A stretch of 53,241 bases of DNA from Spirochaetales bacterium (GTDB taxonomy: Bacteria; Spirochaetota; Spirochaetia; JAFGDJ01): NCBI GenBank assembly GCA_016932135.1, contig JAFGDJ010000166.1, positions 1 through 53,241 of the forward strand, written 5' to 3'. Position 1 is the first letter of the stretch; each line of letters begins with the position of its first letter. A model generated the notes under the pieces. It did not search any database and was not told the DNA's origin. It saw only the letters and a list, made by a program, of their open reading frames with translations. Of this stretch, positions 20,624-29,106 are shown piece by piece. A program made the position numbers and the translations under genes.

Positions 20624-22648
20624 ATGTCTGATATATCCATCCCCGGCGTTACAAGCAAACTTCAGACCGATAAAATGATCGAGAAACTCATGGAACTTGA
20701 AAGGGTTCCCTTGGAGCGTCTTGAAGCCGATCGCGACCTCCTGGAAGACCAGAAAAAGGTCTGGAGAGACGTTACTCAGAGGCTTTCATCCCTGCGGGAC
20801 ACGGCCAGAACCCTTTATGGTTTTGAAAATCCCTTCCAAAGCAGAATCGCCAATTCCGACGACGAAGGGGTCCTCACCGCCACGGCAACCCGCCAGGCCG
20901 CCTTTGATTCCAGTTCCGTACAGGTTATTCAGACCGCCGGGGCCGACCGTTTTCTATCCGCTTCCCTGCCCGACGACTACAAGGTTCCCGAAGGGACCTA
21001 TCGCTTTACCGTGGGAGAAAAAGAGATATCCTTCAACTACAATGGCGGGTCCTTGAACGACTTTGCCTCCAGCGTCAATCGCCGGGGTAAGGACCTCCTG
21101 CGGGCCCAGGTCGTCAAGGATACGTCAAAAACTTCGGTTATACTTATCGAATCTCTGGTTTCCGGGGAAGCCAACAGGCTTGGTTTCTCCGAAACCGCCG
21201 AAACCTTCGCCCTGGAATCGGGGATTCTTCGCGAAATGAAGGGTGACAGCCGGGAGATTCAACCCGCCTTGGAAGCCCTCCGCCGATGGTCGAACCCCTT
21301 ACAAAAGGAGCTCTTTCAGTCGGAAGGCGGCTTCCTCCTGGCGACTCCGGGAGCCGAAGCGTCCCTGCCGATTCAGCCGGGGCTTTCATCCGTCCGGGGG
21401 CTCTATCTGGAGATGGAAGTTCGCTTTACCGACCTGGGCGGCGACGCAACCTTGCCCCCCTCCCCTCCCCCGGGTCCGGATATTCCTCCGGGCGGGAGCG
21501 TTACCTTTCAGGGAATTACCGTGGATAGCGCTTCCAGCCGGATAGAACTCCCGGAATGGACACCCCCCGAACCACCGAAACGGGTGGATGACCCCGCGGT
21601 GCTGTTCCTGCAATCCGGAGATCGAGTGGTAGGCCTGCCGGTCTTACAGCTCACCGAGGCACCCCAGACCATCCGTATCGCCCTGGATGATTACGTCGAC
21701 TCGGTAGACGCCCTGCTGCTGCGAAATCGAAACACTCACAGAAATCTACAGATGGGTCCCGTAAGGATTTTCGACCCCACGGCTCGGGGAGATTACGCCC
21801 CGGCAAATGTTATCTCGGAAGCCCGAAACAGCATTGTCTCATTCGAGGGGATTCAGGTCGTCCGGGAGACGAATTCCATCGACGACTTGATTCCCGGGGT
21901 AACCTTGAATCTGAAGAAAGCCTCGGACGATCCGGTTTCTCTGGAAATCGAACCGGACCGGGAATCGGTGAAAGAACAGCTCATCACCTTTGTGGGATAT
22001 TACAATCAGCTTTTGGCCACCATACAGATTCTCACCTCATCGGATGAAGAGGTGATAGACGAGATTTCCTATTTCACCGACGAAGAACGGGAAGCCGCCG
22101 AGGAACAACTGGGGCTGTACCAGGGCGATACCACCCTGCTTCAGCTGAAGTCGCGGCTGCAAACCATCATGATGAACGCCTATGAGACGTCGGCAGGCCG
22201 GGAACTGGCCCTGCTCTCTCAAATAGGGATAGCTACCAATGTCAAAGGGTTGTCCGGCGGTTTCGATTCATCCAGGTTAAGGGGATACCTGGAAATCGAT
22301 GAGAAAACCCTGGATGCCGCGCTGGAAAGCAACCTGGAAGCCGTAGCTCAGCTCTTTGGCCGGGATACCGACAACGATCTGATCGTCGACGCGGGGGCCG
22401 CGTACGCCCTTGAATCCTATGTCCGCCCCTATGTTGAAACCGGCGGTATAATAAGCTATAAAATAACCTCCCTGGATAGCCAAATAGACAGAACCGACAG
22501 GGATATTGTGAATTACGAAGCCAAGCTGGTGGCGAAGGAAGAAGAACTTCGACGGAAATATGGAATGATGGAAGGGGCTATCAACGCCTTGGAAAGTTCA
22601 TCCCAGGACATCGAAAATCTCAACAGAACCTTCGACAATTCAAGGTAA
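20624..22648 (+). CDS. fliD: Flagellar filament cap protein FliD
   Basis: 674 residues. N-terminal FliD_N: ISIPGVTSKLQTDKMIEKLMELERVPLERLEADRDLLEDQKKVWRDVTQRLSSLRDTARTLYG. C-terminal FliD_C region: FDSSRLRGYLEIDEKTLDAALESNLEAVAQLFG and a closing coiled coil (ITSLDSQIDRTDRDIVNYEAKLVAKEEELRRKYGMMEGAINALESSSQDIENL). The cap sits at the filament tip and helps each flagellin fold and insert. At 674 residues it is longer than the enteric protein (about 470); the extra part lies in the middle (Pro-rich LPPSPPPGPDIPPGGS near residue 285). It follows flaG by 31 bases and leads into two uncharacterised motility-type genes. Confidence 0.93.
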   Translation: MSDISIPGVTSKLQTDKMIEKLMELERVPLERLEADRDLLEDQKKVWRDVTQRLSSLRDTARTLYGFENPFQSRIANSDDEGVLTATATRQAAFDSSSVQVIQTAGADRFLSASLPDDYKVPEGTYRFTVGEKEISFNYNGGSLNDFASSVNRRGKDLLRAQVVKDTSKTSVILIESLVSGEANRLGFSETAETFALESGILREMKGDSREIQPALEALRRWSNPLQKELFQSEGGFLLATPGAEASLPIQPGLSSVRGLYLEMEVRFTDLGGDATLPPSPPPGPDIPPGGSVTFQGITVDSASSRIELPEWTPPEPPKRVDDPAVLFLQSGDRVVGLPVLQLTEAPQTIRIALDDYVDSVDALLLRNRNTHRNLQMGPVRIFDPTARGDYAPANVISEARNSIVSFEGIQVVRETNSIDDLIPGVTLNLKKASDDPVSLEIEPDRESVKEQLITFVGYYNQLLATIQILTSSDEEVIDEISYFTDEEREAAEEQLGLYQGDTTLLQLKSRLQTIMMNAYETSAGRELALLSQIGIATNVKGLSGGFDSSRLRGYLEIDEKTLDAALESNLEAVAQLFGRDTDNDLIVDAGAAYALESYVRPYVETGGIISYKITSLDSQIDRTDRDIVNYEAKLVAKEEELRRKYGMMEGAINALESSSQDIENLNRTFDNSR

Positions 22649-22665
22649 AAGAAGGAGAACGGCCG

Positions 22666-23586
22666 GTGGAAATTCGACTGAATCGGGAACCCCTCGACAT
22701 CACCATGGAGGATGAAAAGGTCCTGTCAGATGTGGTGGATGAACTATACAGGCTCATTCAGGACGCGGGATTCCATATATCCCGGATTCAGCACAACGGA
22801 GAGGAACTCATACCCGAAGAGAAAACATCCTGGGCCGATCTTCCCCTGGAGCACGTGGGGGTTCTGGATATAGAAGCGAAGACCCTCCGGGAAGCTACCT
22901 TTGAACACCTCAACACGGTTCGCCAGTATATTTCCATGGTTCGCGGGGCTTTTCTGAAAGAAAACACCCCCCTGTTGACCGATCTTTCCATCGACTATCC
23001 CTCGGTGAGGGATTCCCTGGACCCCCTGATTTCCAGTCAAGGGCCGGGGAACCCCCTGGCCGAGATCCTGGATGAGCAGATACACCGTTTTAATGTCTTC
23101 TCGGATCAGCCGCTGTATAAAGATTCCGACTCTTTAATCGAGCTTTTAAATTCCCTCTTAACGTTGCTGGCTGAACGGATGCGGGAAATTTCGTCTCCGG
23201 CGGAAGAGCTGAAAAAGTCTTCCGAAGCTTTAAAAGCTATGCTTGGTTCCCTCCGGGATGTTTCCCTCCTTCTCCAGACCGGGAAGGATAGGGAAGCCAT
23301 GGCTTTGGTCTTATCGTGTATCGAACTGGTCTCGAAGATTATCCGGCTCTACCCTCTTATCCTGGACGAGTCTGGTATTTCTCCGGATACCCTGACCGTG
23401 GGGGAGAGCTCTATTAAGGATTTCTATAGTGATTTTAACGCCACCATGGAAGAACTTATCCAGGCTTTTCAGGTTAACGACAGTGTGCTGATCGGTGATC
23501 TCCTGGAATATGAAGTTGCTCCCAGGCTGGAATCCCTTCTTCCCTCCCTGGCGGATATTGTTTCCTCCGAGGAACGAACACAATGA
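22666..23586 (+). CDS. Hypothetical protein in the fliS position: beta-grasp-like N-terminus plus helical domain
   Basis: 306 residues starting at GTG (22666) with AAGGAGAA upstream. The first 75 residues (MEIRLNREPLDITMEDEKVLSDVVDELYRLIQDAGFHISRIQHNGEEL) suggest a ubiquitin-like beta-grasp fold. The rest is helical; the end (LLQTGKDREAMALVLSCIELVSKIIRLYPLIL and VNDSVLIGDLLEYEVAPRLESL) resembles small flagellar chaperone bundles. fliD is usually followed by fliS or fliT, and neither is present. I propose a spirochaete filament-export chaperone, but that is inference from position and helix pattern. Its stop overlaps the next gene by four bases (ATGA). Confidence 0.6.
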   Translation: MEIRLNREPLDITMEDEKVLSDVVDELYRLIQDAGFHISRIQHNGEELIPEEKTSWADLPLEHVGVLDIEAKTLREATFEHLNTVRQYISMVRGAFLKENTPLLTDLSIDYPSVRDSLDPLISSQGPGNPLAEILDEQIHRFNVFSDQPLYKDSDSLIELLNSLLTLLAERMREISSPAEELKKSSEALKAMLGSLRDVSLLLQTGKDREAMALVLSCIELVSKIIRLYPLILDESGISPDTLTVGESSIKDFYSDFNATMEELIQAFQVNDSVLIGDLLEYEVAPRLESLLPSLADIVSSEERTQ

Positions 23587-24692
23587 TTGTTTCACCCGTT
23601 CTTTTACAGTTGCAACCCATGATCAAGGCAGTCGATTCAAAGACTATTGTTCTGGGTATCGTTCTTTTCGCCGGTTTTTTCCTGGTCCTGATCATTGCCG
23701 GCCGTGTATCGGGGGGTAAAAAAGATCAATCCGGCCAGGAAGCAAAACCGATGCGCTTTCGGAAATCCACCTTCCGAAAAAAGGCCACCGCCATCGGTCT
23801 TTCCAAGATACAGATCAGTACCCTGGAAAACTTCATGGAAAACTACACGGTCCGTCAACCCTACGCTCTTTTAAAGAATTCGTCCCAGCTGGACCTGATC
23901 TTAAAAAAAGCCCTGGCGGATATCGATAACCAGGTGTCTTCTCCCGATGTGAAGGAATCTCAGCGTTCCACCATTTACGGCATTAAGCAGGTAGTGGAAC
24001 GGCAGAGGCAGGGCCGCTCTTCTTTAAGCGGCTCAAAACAAATCAGTATCAATCAGAGCCTGATGCTCAGTCCCGAATCGGGAGGGCGCTTTCCATCCAC
24101 AGTGGTGGGAAACCTCCGGGATATGCTGGCGGTACAGATTCCGAGGAATGAAGGGCTGCAGGAAATCCGCTGGAAGCGGGGGACGAAACTGAATGTGTTC
24201 TTCTGGAAGAGTAACGGGCAAAGCTACTCCTTTCTTACCAAGGTCGCCGGTTATAACGCTTTAAAGGGCACTACCTGTCTTCTGCTGCAACATTCCAATG
24301 CCGTAAAGCAAGCCCACCAGCGACGCTATCGCCGGAAGACCCTGGAACGCCCCACCTATTTCTACCCGGTTCGGATCCTAACCATGGGTACGGGAAGAAA
24401 ACAGGAAAAGAAGGCCTTTGTGGAGACCAAGAACGGCGCCCTGGGGACAATTCTTGATATTTCCGCAGGAGGGTGTGCCGTAAAAACCTCCTATCCTCTG
24501 CTAAAGGGCAGCCTGATAAAGGTGGAGTTCGAGACCGAAAAGCAAAAGTCCGTGGCCGCTTTTGGAAAGGTGAAAAATATGACCCGGGCGCAACCGGTCG
24601 GCGGCATCATGAACATCATGTTCACCCGCCTTTCCAGAAAGAACCTGAATACCATCAACGCCTATATCTACGAACTTGAAAAAAAAGCCTAG
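23583..24692 (+). CDS. Membrane-anchored PilZ-domain protein
   Basis: 369 residues. One transmembrane helix near residues 22-42 (TIVLGIVLFAGFFLVLIIAGRV) with a basic region after it. A long middle region ends in a YcgR-like beta domain (EIRWKRGTKLNVFFWKSNGQSYSFLTKVAGY). The PilZ domain starts at RRYRRKTLERPTYFYPVRI and continues with GTILDISAGGCAVKTSYPL, so both the RxxxR switch and the D-SxGG motif are intact for c-di-GMP binding. It is in the fliD transcription unit and overlaps the preceding gene. It probably sets motor or export activity by c-di-GMP, like YcgR, although membrane anchoring is different. Confidence 0.82.
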   Translation: MIVSPVLLQLQPMIKAVDSKTIVLGIVLFAGFFLVLIIAGRVSGGKKDQSGQEAKPMRFRKSTFRKKATAIGLSKIQISTLENFMENYTVRQPYALLKNSSQLDLILKKALADIDNQVSSPDVKESQRSTIYGIKQVVERQRQGRSSLSGSKQISINQSLMLSPESGGRFPSTVVGNLRDMLAVQIPRNEGLQEIRWKRGTKLNVFFWKSNGQSYSFLTKVAGYNALKGTTCLLLQHSNAVKQAHQRRYRRKTLERPTYFYPVRILTMGTGRKQEKKAFVETKNGALGTILDISAGGCAVKTSYPLLKGSLIKVEFETEKQKSVAAFGKVKNMTRAQPVGGIMNIMFTRLSRKNLNTINAYIYELEKKA

Positions 24693-24710
24693 ATATACTA
24701 CTATAACGAC

Positions 24711-24974
24711 GTGAAAATCGTCACCATAAAAGACATCTTAAAGAAAGAGAACCACCTGTTCTATCGGAACGATTATTCCGGAACGGTGGTCTATGAAATA
24801 ACCAACGGAACGACCCTGGATCAACCGGTGGAGTTTTCCATCGAGAGGTCTGCCCTGGGAACCGTGGACATACAAATACGCCTGCCGGAAGCCTTTGATT
24901 ACCCCCGGGTTCCCGCCCTGCGTTCCTTGAAGGCGTATATATCCTCCATCGAAAAAGAAGGAACCCTTCTCTGA
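24711..24974 (+). CDS. Hypothetical 87-residue protein
   Basis: Starts at GTG 24711, 18 bases after the PilZ gene, with no clear ribosome-binding site. The sequence (FYRNDYSGTVVYEITNGTTLDQPVEFSIERSALGTVDIQIRLPE) suggests a small all-beta protein followed by a helix (VPALRSLKAYISSIEKEGTLL). No family recognised. Its stop overlaps the proposed CTG start of tsaE by three bases, so it may serve to deliver ribosomes to tsaE. Confidence 0.6.
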   Translation: MKIVTIKDILKKENHLFYRNDYSGTVVYEITNGTTLDQPVEFSIERSALGTVDIQIRLPEAFDYPRVPALRSLKAYISSIEKEGTLL

Positions 24975-25393
24975 AAACCCTGAACAGCGCGTCGGCGGAA
25001 GAAACAATTCAAGAAGGTGTCTCTTTAGGCAGCCGGTTGACCCCCGGAAGCGTGGTGGCCCTGTCGGGTCCTTTAGGCTCCGGTAAAACGACCTTTGTGA
25101 AGGGCCTTGCCCGGGCCTTGGGGGTAAAAGAAACCATCACCAGCCCCACCTTTACCATTATTTCCGAGTACCAGGGAAACATCCCCCTGTATCACATGGA
25201 TCTCTACCGAATTGATTCGGCCGAAGAGTTTGAAAACACCGGCGGAGGGGAACTTCTGTCGGGATCCGGCGTCTCGGTTATCGAGTGGGCCGAACATGCT
25301 GCGGAAGCCCTTCCGGAAGACACGCTGTATATTTCCTTTTCCATTACCCCCGACGGCACCCGACGGATAACCTATAACGGAGACGGGCTTTGA
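24971..25393 (+). CDS. tsaE: tRNA threonylcarbamoyladenosine biosynthesis ATPase TsaE, probable CTG start
   Basis: About 140 residues if begun at CTG 24971. The track start (TTG 25037) leaves out LNSASAEETIQEGVSLGSRL, which clearly matches the TsaE N-terminal helix (S.eeT..lG..La..L.pG). No ATG, GTG or TTG is available in frame upstream, but CTG 24971 has AGAAGGA eight bases before it and overlaps the upstream stop (CTGA). Other motifs: Walker A SGPLGSGKTTF, SPTFTIISEY, LYHMDLYRI and VIEWAEHA. TsaE works with TsaB and TsaD to make t6A37 on ANN-decoding tRNAs. tsaB follows with a four-base overlap. Confidence 0.88.
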   Translation: MKTLNSASAEETIQEGVSLGSRLTPGSVVALSGPLGSGKTTFVKGLARALGVKETITSPTFTIISEYQGNIPLYHMDLYRIDSAEEFENTGGGELLSGSGVSVIEWAEHAAEALPEDTLYISFSITPDGTRRITYNGDGL

Positions 25394-26055
25394 AGATTCT
25401 GGCTTTCGATACTTCCGCCGATATCCTGAGTATCTGTCTTCTCAACGGGCAGAACCAGTTCCTGACCGAAACCCGGGGAGAGCTGAAGCACGCGCAAACC
25501 CTCCTGCCCGGTATCAACCATGTCCTTTCCCAGGCAGGATTAACTCCTGCCGACCTGGACCTGGTGGTCTGTTCCCGCGGACCGGGCTCCTTTACCGGCC
25601 TTCGCATCGGTATGGCCACCGCCAAGGGACTGTCGGAAGGGACCGGTGTACCGGTGTTTTCCGTGGATACCCTGGACGCGCTGGCGTATCCCTACAGGTA
25701 CTGCCACGGGGCGGTTATACCGGTCCTGGACGCGAAGAAATCCCGTTTCTACGCCGCCCTGTACACCGAAGGCCGGCGGAAGACAGATCAGCTGGACTGC
25801 GGGCATGAGGAGTTATTGGAGCTTTCTTCCGATTATCCCCAGGTGCTCCTTACCGGTCCCGGAGCCTTTCTTCTGCAGAAAGCCTGGAACGATCGGCGCC
25901 AGGGAGTGGGTCTGGCCCCGGGTCCCTTTCAGGCCGTCGCCGCGTCATTGGCGGTCCTGGGAAAAGAAGGCTTTCAGGAAAAAGGGGCTGACCTTCCCGG
26001 AATGGGTCCCGTGTATCTGCGAAAAAGTGACGCGGAGATACAAAGGAGTTCCTGA
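25390..26055 (+). CDS. tsaB: tRNA threonylcarbamoyladenosine biosynthesis protein TsaB
   Basis: 221 residues from a TTG overlapping the tsaE stop (TTGA). ASKHA-fold signatures: MKILAFDTSADILSICLL at the start, HAQTLLPGINHVLSQAG, and VVCSRGPGSFTGLRIGMATAKGLS, the TsaB hallmark. TsaB is the inactive paralogue of TsaD and scaffolds the TsaD-TsaB-TsaE complex for t6A synthesis. tsaD is not in the window. The unit continues with an HD-GYP gene five bases downstream. Confidence 0.93.
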   Translation: MKILAFDTSADILSICLLNGQNQFLTETRGELKHAQTLLPGINHVLSQAGLTPADLDLVVCSRGPGSFTGLRIGMATAKGLSEGTGVPVFSVDTLDALAYPYRYCHGAVIPVLDAKKSRFYAALYTEGRRKTDQLDCGHEELLELSSDYPQVLLTGPGAFLLQKAWNDRRQGVGLAPGPFQAVAASLAVLGKEGFQEKGADLPGMGPVYLRKSDAEIQRSS

Positions 26056-26060
26056 TACCT

Positions 26061-27164
26061 ATGGAAGAGGATTTCTTTGCCGATCTGGAACCTCTGGAAA
26101 CGCTGGAAGAACTGGAAAACCTTGAAGAACTCCAGGATTACGGCGATCTTGACGTAACGGTCTTAGAGGATCCCTTTATCGCTCGACTGATCAGCACTTT
26201 AGACAGGAGTTCCCTCCCCTTTCTGCTCATCGATACCTCATTACGGATTCTCTGGAGAAACGATGCCTTTCCCCGGATGTTCGGGATGGAATCCTGCGAC
26301 GCGGGGAACCACCTTTTCGATCCCTTCGACGGCGTTCCCGGCTCTTCATCCGGACCGTCCTTTACCGAGGCCATAAAATCTCCTGAGACTGGTTTCAGTT
26401 ACCGGGGCCGGGTTCAATCTTCAGATCCTCATCGTCTTACCCTGCAGGCCAACATGCTCGTCTCTCCCCTTTTTTCCGAAGAAAGCGGCCATAAGGTTCA
26501 TCTGGGTTATTCGGTATGCTTCGATGATGTGACCGAAGAAAACAAAAATATTCTCCGGGGAACCTTCTTAAGTCTTCTCCATGCCTCGCAGATGAAGGAC
26601 AACGATACGGGAAAGCATATCAAACGGGTTGGAGAATATTCCCGTCTCATGGCAAAGAGCCTCATGGAAGACCCGGCCTTCCCCGAAGTAACACCGGAGT
26701 TTATCGATAATATCACTTTTCTTGCCCCCATGCACGATGTGGGGAAGATCGGCACCCCCGATGATATTCTCAATAAAGAAGGCCCCCTGGAACCCTGGGA
26801 GTGGGATGTCATGCGGGAGCATACCATCAACGGCGCCTATATCATGGCTACCTATCCCCACCCGATGGCGAAACAGATAGCCCTCTCCCACCACGAACGC
26901 TGGGACGGCTCGGGATACCCGTACAACCTCTCCGAAGAGATGATCCCCCTTTCCGCCCGGATTGTCGCCCTGGCGGATGTGTATGACGCTCTGCGGATGA
27001 AAAGAAGTTATAAGGAAGGCTTTCCGCATCAAAAGGCCATGGAGATTATACAAACCTCTTCGGAAAGTCATTTTGATCCGGCCATGGTGAATTGCTTCGT
27101 GAAACTTTCCGGGACGATTCGAGAAGTCTATGAATTGCTGAAGGATGAACCTGAAAAAGATTAA
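26061..27164 (+). CDS. PAS-HD-GYP protein, probable c-di-GMP phosphodiesterase
   Basis: 367 residues. A PAS-like sensor region lies at about residues 45-160 ([50 protein letters not shown]). The HD-GYP domain follows: [29 protein letters not shown] at about 224, [11 protein letters not shown] and [13 protein letters not shown], all metal and GYP residues intact. Such enzymes hydrolyse c-di-GMP to pGpG or GMP. An acidic coiled N-terminus ([25 protein letters not shown]) precedes PAS. AAGGAG lies 12 bases before the ATG, rather far. Converges with csrA; the two stop codons share the bases TTAA. Confidence 0.9.
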   Translation: MEEDFFADLEPLETLEELENLEELQDYGDLDVTVLEDPFIARLISTLDRSSLPFLLIDTSLRILWRNDAFPRMFGMESCDAGNHLFDPFDGVPGSSSGPSFTEAIKSPETGFSYRGRVQSSDPHRLTLQANMLVSPLFSEESGHKVHLGYSVCFDDVTEENKNILRGTFLSLLHASQMKDNDTGKHIKRVGEYSRLMAKSLMEDPAFPEVTPEFIDNITFLAPMHDVGKIGTPDDILNKEGPLEPWEWDVMREHTINGAYIMATYPHPMAKQIALSHHERWDGSGYPYNLSEEMIPLSARIVALADVYDALRMKRSYKEGFPHQKAMEIIQTSSESHFDPAMVNCFVKLSGTIREVYELLKDEPEKD

Positions 27165-27400
27165 TTGGTTTTATCGGGCTTTGGAAAGATCACATCCAGC
27201 ACCGGCAGGTCCGTGCCCGCTGCCGCGGCGGCCCGGTTTTCCTGCTGAATGGCTTCGTAGACTTCATGCCGGTAGATCTTAACTTCTCGCGGCGCCTGGA
27301 TACCGATCTTTACCTGGTCGCCCCGGATATCCACGATGGAAATTTCTACCTGATCGCCGATATTGATGCTCTCGTTGACCTTTCTGGCGAGGATCAGCAT
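27161..27400 (-). CDS. csrA: Carbon storage regulator CsrA (translational repressor)
   Basis: 79 residues. [51 protein letters not shown] contains the full set of RNA-binding residues, including the N-terminal LILARK strand and the PREV.IYR.E.. strand. The dimer binds GGA in hairpin loops, often over ribosome-binding sites. It is last in the flgN-flgK-flgL-fliW-csrA operon and overlaps fliW by seven bases. In B. subtilis CsrA represses flagellin (hag) translation and is sequestered by FliW; Borrelia CsrA also represses flaB. The two flaB leaders here carry fitting sites. The tail after residue 55 ([20 protein letters not shown]) is longer than usual. Confidence 0.97.
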   Translation of the reverse strand: MLILARKVNESINIGDQVEISIVDIRGDQVKIGIQAPREVKIYRHEVYEAIQQENRAAAAAGTDLPVLDVIFPKPDKTN

Positions 27401-27849
27401 GCATCATTCCTTAAGGCAGCCAACTCATCGAGAATATAGTGCCGGACCTTCCAGGTGTCGTTGATCGAAACTGACTGTCGGCCGATTCTTTTTTCACGAT
27501 TTATAATAATGGGACCCTGAAGGTTCGCCGTCATCCGGGAATGATTCTCCGGAATGGTAACAATGGCAAAAACCAGGGTGTTGCTCCCGTCATCATTATC
27601 CAGTTCCAGTTCTTCCAGGTCCCCATCCTGGATATCCAGGGTATAATCGGGACGGAACACCTTTGGGTTGATAAGAACAAAGGCGATCTCGGGGACCTCC
27701 AGGGATTGAAGCCAGTAGAAGGGCTGCTGCACCGCGTCAAGGAGAACATATTCGCGGAGATTCTCAAATCCGAGAATACCGAAAGGAAAGAGAATCTTCT
27801 GACGTTCATCCACGTCCACCGGTCCGTAAGCCTTGGTCTGTACGCGCAT
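27394..27849 (-). CDS. fliW: Flagellar assembly factor FliW (CsrA antagonist)
   Basis: 151 residues. The family pattern is clear: [51 protein letters not shown], then [37 protein letters not shown]. FliW binds either free flagellin or CsrA, so flagellin secretion releases FliW to block CsrA and flagellin translation resumes. Located between flgL and csrA, as in B. subtilis and T. pallidum. The seven-base overlap with csrA suggests matched synthesis of the two partners. Confidence 0.95.
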   Translation of the reverse strand: MRVQTKAYGPVDVDERQKILFPFGILGFENLREYVLLDAVQQPFYWLQSLEVPEIAFVLINPKVFRPDYTLDIQDGDLEELELDNDDGSNTLVFAIVTIPENHSRMTANLQGPIIINREKRIGRQSVSINDTWKVRHYILDELAALRNDAC

Positions 27850-27855
27850 AGATTT

Positions 27856-29100
27856 TTACCTCAGGTAGTCCATTAAAGTAGGCTGCAACACTCGGGCGGC
27901 GGTCTGAAGAGCCGCCTTGTGGGTATATTCCAGCATCTTCAGGTCGGTAATGGCCTCGGCCAGATCAATATCCGTTTCCTTGGAGTTCTTCTCTTTCAGT
28001 TCCGGGATTTCGTAAAGAAGCCGTTTTTCCACGGTCTGCATCCGTTCATCCAGGGCCCCGAGGCCCGCGATGGAAGACAAGAGGGTGTGATGAGCCAGGT
28101 CAAGTCCCTTCAAGGCTCCGCCGCCGATTTGAAGGGTATCGCCGCTGTAGAGGCTGTCCCGAAGATTCATCATCATATCGAAGACCGATCCGCCGGAGAC
28201 CCGGGCGTCCCGGTGGTAATTCAGGGGAGGTCTTCCGTTTTCCGCCAGAATACCGAGGTCCTTCAGTACCCGGCCATCTCCCCGGTCTTCCAGCATCAAC
28301 TGGTGGGGAACGGTGGTGGTCAACACCAGGCTGTTTCTCACAGGGTCCAAGGACGCCTTTACCGCCGCCCCCGATTCATTGATCTTGGCGATAACGCTGT
28401 GAACCGAATCCCCACTTTTCAAGGAAATTTCCATGCCGTCCACCAGAATGAAGGAATCTTCCTGCACCTGAAACGCCTGGGCGTCCCGCTGTGAATAGAC
28501 CTGCTGATGTTCCGCCCAGAAGACCCTGTTTCCCTGGAGAAGCTGGTCGACATAACTGCCTTCGGCGATCTCCACCTTCCCCGAATTGGCCGTGCCGAGG
28601 TAGTCCACCGAGGTGATGACCTGTTTGTCCGTCCAGGGGACGCTGCCGGTAAGCACCCGAAAGGCCTGGCCTTCGGTCTTGTCCCCCGCGAAAAGGGCCG
28701 AGCCCTCCCCGTCCACGGCATTACCGATCTCCACCAGTTCGTTCAGCAGTTCGTTCACTTCTTCCGCCATGTAGGCCCGTTCTTCCGGTGTATATACGCC
28801 GTTGGCTCCCTGGACGGCGATTTCCCGCACCCGCTGAACAATATCGTTGGCCGAACTCATATACCCTTCGGCGATTCGCAGGTCTCCCCGCAAGGTGTCG
28901 ATGTTCCGGGTAAACCGGGTGAGCCGCTGAATCTTGGAGGTGTAACGGGTGGAATGGGCCGCTGCGATGGGATCATCCCGCAGTTCCTTGATCCTGGTTT
29001 GCCCGGCCATCCGGTTCTGCAGCTCGCTCATTCTCCATTCCCGCATTCTGGCTTGATACTGCATATCGTCATTGGGCATTTGTGTGCTTATTCGTTTCAT
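27856..29100 (-). CDS. flgL: Flagellar hook-filament junction protein FlgL
   Basis: 414 residues. It has flagellin-like terminal helices: MKRISTQMPNDDMQYQARMREWRMSELQNRMAGQTRIKELRDDPIAAAHSTRYTSKI at the start, IVQRVREIAVQGANGVYTPEERAYMAEEVNELLNELVEIGNA next, and DIDLAEAITDLKMLEYTHKAALQTAARVLQPTLMDYLR at the end. It forms the second junction ring between hook and filament. No signal peptide. It follows flgK by six bases in the junction operon and is followed by fliW six bases on. Confidence 0.94.
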   Translation of the reverse strand: MKRISTQMPNDDMQYQARMREWRMSELQNRMAGQTRIKELRDDPIAAAHSTRYTSKIQRLTRFTRNIDTLRGDLRIAEGYMSSANDIVQRVREIAVQGANGVYTPEERAYMAEEVNELLNELVEIGNAVDGEGSALFAGDKTEGQAFRVLTGSVPWTDKQVITSVDYLGTANSGKVEIAEGSYVDQLLQGNRVFWAEHQQVYSQRDAQAFQVQEDSFILVDGMEISLKSGDSVHSVIAKINESGAAVKASLDPVRNSLVLTTTVPHQLMLEDRGDGRVLKDLGILAENGRPPLNYHRDARVSGGSVFDMMMNLRDSLYSGDTLQIGGGALKGLDLAHHTLLSSIAGLGALDERMQTVEKRLLYEIPELKEKNSKETDIDLAEAITDLKMLEYTHKAALQTAARVLQPTLMDYLR

Positions 29101-29106
29101 CTAGGG

